DNA of 32,168 nt from an uncultured Collinsella sp. Lineage in GTDB: Bacteria > Actinomycetota > Coriobacteriia > Coriobacteriales > Coriobacteriaceae. Shown here piece by piece: positions 30,485 to 32,168 of the stretch (its first letter is position 1; every line of letters starts with the position of its first letter). The stretch spans positions 1-32,168 of the forward strand of contig CAAEHI010000018.1 of assembly GCA_900755685.1 (NCBI GenBank), given 5' to 3'. The translations under genes were made by a program, and so were the position numbers. The notes beneath the pieces are model-generated. The model was not told the DNA's origin, ran no database searches, and saw only the letters and a list, made by a program, of their open reading frames with translations.

Positions 30485-31279
30485 CTATCCTCTAAAGACA
30501 TCGGTGAGCATAGCGAGTGCCTCGAGCACGCCGCCGCCGACCGACGTCGCTTTGTCCGAAATATAGTTGATATAGCTGGCATCGCCGCGCGGGTCGACGT
30601 CGGCACATTTAAAGCCCTCGGTCACCTGAACACCGTCGGCCAAAAGGCCGCGCAAGCAGCCGTCAATCTGCGTGACCATGGGAGTATCACCCGCATACCC
30701 GATCACATCGCCGGCACTCACGATGTCGCCGATGGTGCGGTCGGACCTAAACACGCCGGCGGCGGGGCTGTGGATAACACGTTCCTTGCCATAGCCGGCG
30801 ATAATGCCCGGCACGCCCGTGTTGGGCTGGGGCGAACCTTGGGTAATGACACGGCCGAGAAAATGTCCGCGCATGGTCTCGACCACGGCGTCGCAGTCAA
30901 CCGGCGCGGTAAAGCCCGGCCCCACAGCGATGACGGCAGGCGCCATGTCGCGCGTGGTGCCCAAGTTGCGCTTAGCCAAAATCGCGTCGACCACAGCCGC
31001 GGGTTTAAGCTCATCGAGCATCTTGGCCTGAGGGTCCACCACAACGGCGACGTCTCCAGCCTCGGTAATCTCAAGCGCCTCAGCCGGCGTCCGTGCCAAG
31101 CGAGCGCGAATGCCTTCGACCTCGACCTCGCCCAGGCGAATGGCCTCGCAAAAACAGATTGTGCGGCGGATGCACGTGGGAACCGCGATATCGGCCATAA
31201 CGACCGAAACGCCGGCGCGCACCAAGCGAGCGGCGACGCCCGTGGCGATATCGCCGGCGCCGCGAACATAAACGAGCAT
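30485..31279 (-). CDS. yqeB: YqeB family selenium-dependent molybdenum hydroxylase accessory protein
   Basis: 264 aa. Matches the EF2563/YqeB family, found with selenium-dependent molybdenum hydroxylases. N-terminal Rossmann-like VYVRGAGDIATGVAARLVRA (3-22); central GPGFTAPVDCDAVVETMRGH; C-terminal DPRGDASYINYISDKATSVG. GGGAGGTG precedes the ATG. The precise reaction is unknown; family association suggests maturation of a labile-selenium cofactor. It leads a two-gene operon with xdhC and is divergent from yqeC. Confidence 0.85.
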   Translation of the reverse strand: MLVYVRGAGDIATGVAARLVRAGVSVVMADIAVPTCIRRTICFCEAIRLGEVEVEGIRARLARTPAEALEITEAGDVAVVVDPQAKMLDELKPAAVVDAILAKRNLGTTRDMAPAVIAVGPGFTAPVDCDAVVETMRGHFLGRVITQGSPQPNTGVPGIIAGYGKERVIHSPAAGVFRSDRTIGDIVSAGDVIGYAGDTPMVTQIDGCLRGLLADGVQVTEGFKCADVDPRGDASYINYISDKATSVGGGVLEALAMLTDVFRG

Positions 31280-31339
31280 TCCCGGGGCACCTCCCTGTGC
31301 TACGGTTTGAGCAGAGCAAAAGCGGTTCGGCCGCTACTC

Positions 31340-31369
31340 TGATGATTATTTATTATCACAGTATTATAC
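31340..31369. promoter_or_regulatory. AT-rich divergent promoter region yqeB/yqeC
   Basis: An AT-rich island in GC-rich DNA. The minus strand reads TATAAT at 31368-31363 and GATAAT at 31357-31352; the plus strand has TATTAT at 31351-31356 and 31362-31367. Matching -35 boxes are weak, so exact promoters are not assigned. Confidence 0.4.
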
Positions 31370-31381
31370 GGCGGTGAACAG

Positions 31382-32116
31382 ATGGAAACGACGAGCGGAA
31401 ACCTTGCCTCCGCGCTCAAGATCGAGCCGGGCATTACCGCAATTATCGGCAGCGGCGGCAAGTCGACGTTGCTGAAGATGCTGGGTCTCGAGCTCATGCG
31501 CGGCGGCGGACGCGTGCTCCTCTGCACCACCACGCACATGTTTCCCGTTGCCGGCGTGCCATGGGACGGGTCGAATCGTCGCCTGGACGCCGCGCCTTGG
31601 AAGCCAGGTGCCCCACACGCCCCAGGCTGCACCTGCGAGGCCTGCGCGGGGCTTGCACGCGGAGGCATCTGCCAGGCAGGCATCTTGGACCCGGAGACAG
31701 GCAAGCTCTCCGCCCCCGCCGAGCCACTCGGCGGGCTGGCGCAGCGCTTTGACTACGTCCTGGCCGAGGCGGACGGCAGCAAGCGGCTCCCGCTCAAGGC
31801 CCACGCCCCGTGGGAGCCGGTCGTTCCCGCCGGCACGGCCAACGTCATCTGGCTCGTCGGCGCCTCGGGGCTCGGCAAGCCCATCAACGAAGCCGTCCAC
31901 CGCCCCGAGCTCTTTTGCGAGCGTTGCGGCTGCGAGCTCACCGATACCGCCACGCCCGAGCGCGTCGCCCAAGTGCTCAATGCCGAGATGCAGGCGCTGA
32001 AACTCAATACCGCACGCGTCATGCTCAACCAAGTCGACACGCTCAGCGACCCCACAATGGCCGACCGCTTCGAGGCAGCTCTCGGCCGCCCCCTCATCGC
32101 CACCAGCCTCAAGTAG
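31382..32116 (+). CDS. yqeC: YqeC family putative selenium cofactor biosynthesis protein
   Basis: 244 aa. A P-loop at 23-29 (GSGGKST) followed by CTTTHMF (48-54) and EADGSKRLPLKAH are typical of YqeC, a family that co-occurs with YqeB and selenium-dependent molybdenum hydroxylases. It probably uses ATP or GTP in cofactor making; the reaction is unproven. It carries cysteine pairs in GCTCEACAG and CERCGCE that could hold a metal. It is transcribed away from yqeB/xdhC, and 16 bases past its stop the second palindromic repeat begins. Confidence 0.8.
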   Translation: METTSGNLASALKIEPGITAIIGSGGKSTLLKMLGLELMRGGGRVLLCTTTHMFPVAGVPWDGSNRRLDAAPWKPGAPHAPGCTCEACAGLARGGICQAGILDPETGKLSAPAEPLGGLAQRFDYVLAEADGSKRLPLKAHAPWEPVVPAGTANVIWLVGASGLGKPINEAVHRPELFCERCGCELTDTATPERVAQVLNAEMQALKLNTARVMLNQVDTLSDPTMADRFEAALGRPLIATSLK

Positions 32117-32132
32117 CCGGCCCCATCTCGTC

Positions 32133-32168
32133 AGTTGCGGTGAAATACGGACTGTTTGGCCGCCTGAC
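32133..32168. repeat. 67-bp palindromic repeat, copy 2 (cut by window end)
   Basis: The visible 36 bases match the left half of the element at 29348-29383 at 32 positions, including all 15 of the arm AGTTGCGGTGAAATA. The right half lies outside the window. Confidence 0.8.

Overview
The window looks like chromosomal DNA of a high-GC actinobacterium of class Coriobacteriia, most likely Collinsella or a close relative. This rests on GC-rich third positions throughout, the spc/alpha ribosomal order ending rpoA-rplQ-truA, and the gene content; no 16S or database check was possible, so the assignment is an inference.

Left part (1-4581): a leftward cassette of a secreted small cysteine-containing peptide, a 740-residue ABC permease made of two similar halves, its ATPase, and a fourth gene cut by the window edge. 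Divergent from it is a DUF2975-like membrane protein followed by a small HTH regulator. The layout resembles bacteriocin/export-immunity loci of the lactococcin 972 type. The intergenic region between the two arms holds three palindromes. A decayed coding remnant follows the regulator.

Middle part (4867-18302): metabolic and housekeeping genes. They are a UPF0237 ACT-domain protein and citrate synthase, two HAD-IIB phosphatases, adenine deaminase (ade), tyrS, a U32-family protein, a class A penicillin-binding protein, argR and a family 2 glycosyltransferase. The intergenic gaps carry several repeats: a 48-bp composite repeat in inverted orientation on both sides of one HAD gene, a 100-bp palindromic element, and long hairpins in the leaders of a HAD gene and ade.

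Right part (18464-29120): truA and a leftward spc/alpha operon reading rplE, rpsZ, rpsH, rplF, rplR, rpsE, rpmD, rplO, secY, adk, map, infA, rpmJ, rpsM, rpsK, rpsD, rpoA, rplQ, closed by a textbook intrinsic terminator. The usual upstream genes (rplX, rplN and the S10 block) are absent next to rplE. In their place are a candidate promoter, a 67-bp palindromic repeat, and the accessory genes xdhC, yqeB and yqeC of a molybdenum/selenium hydroxylase system. A second copy of the palindrome starts at the far side of that module and is cut by the window end. This operon break with repeats on both sides, and the peptide/duplicated-transporter cassette, are the two observations most worth following.
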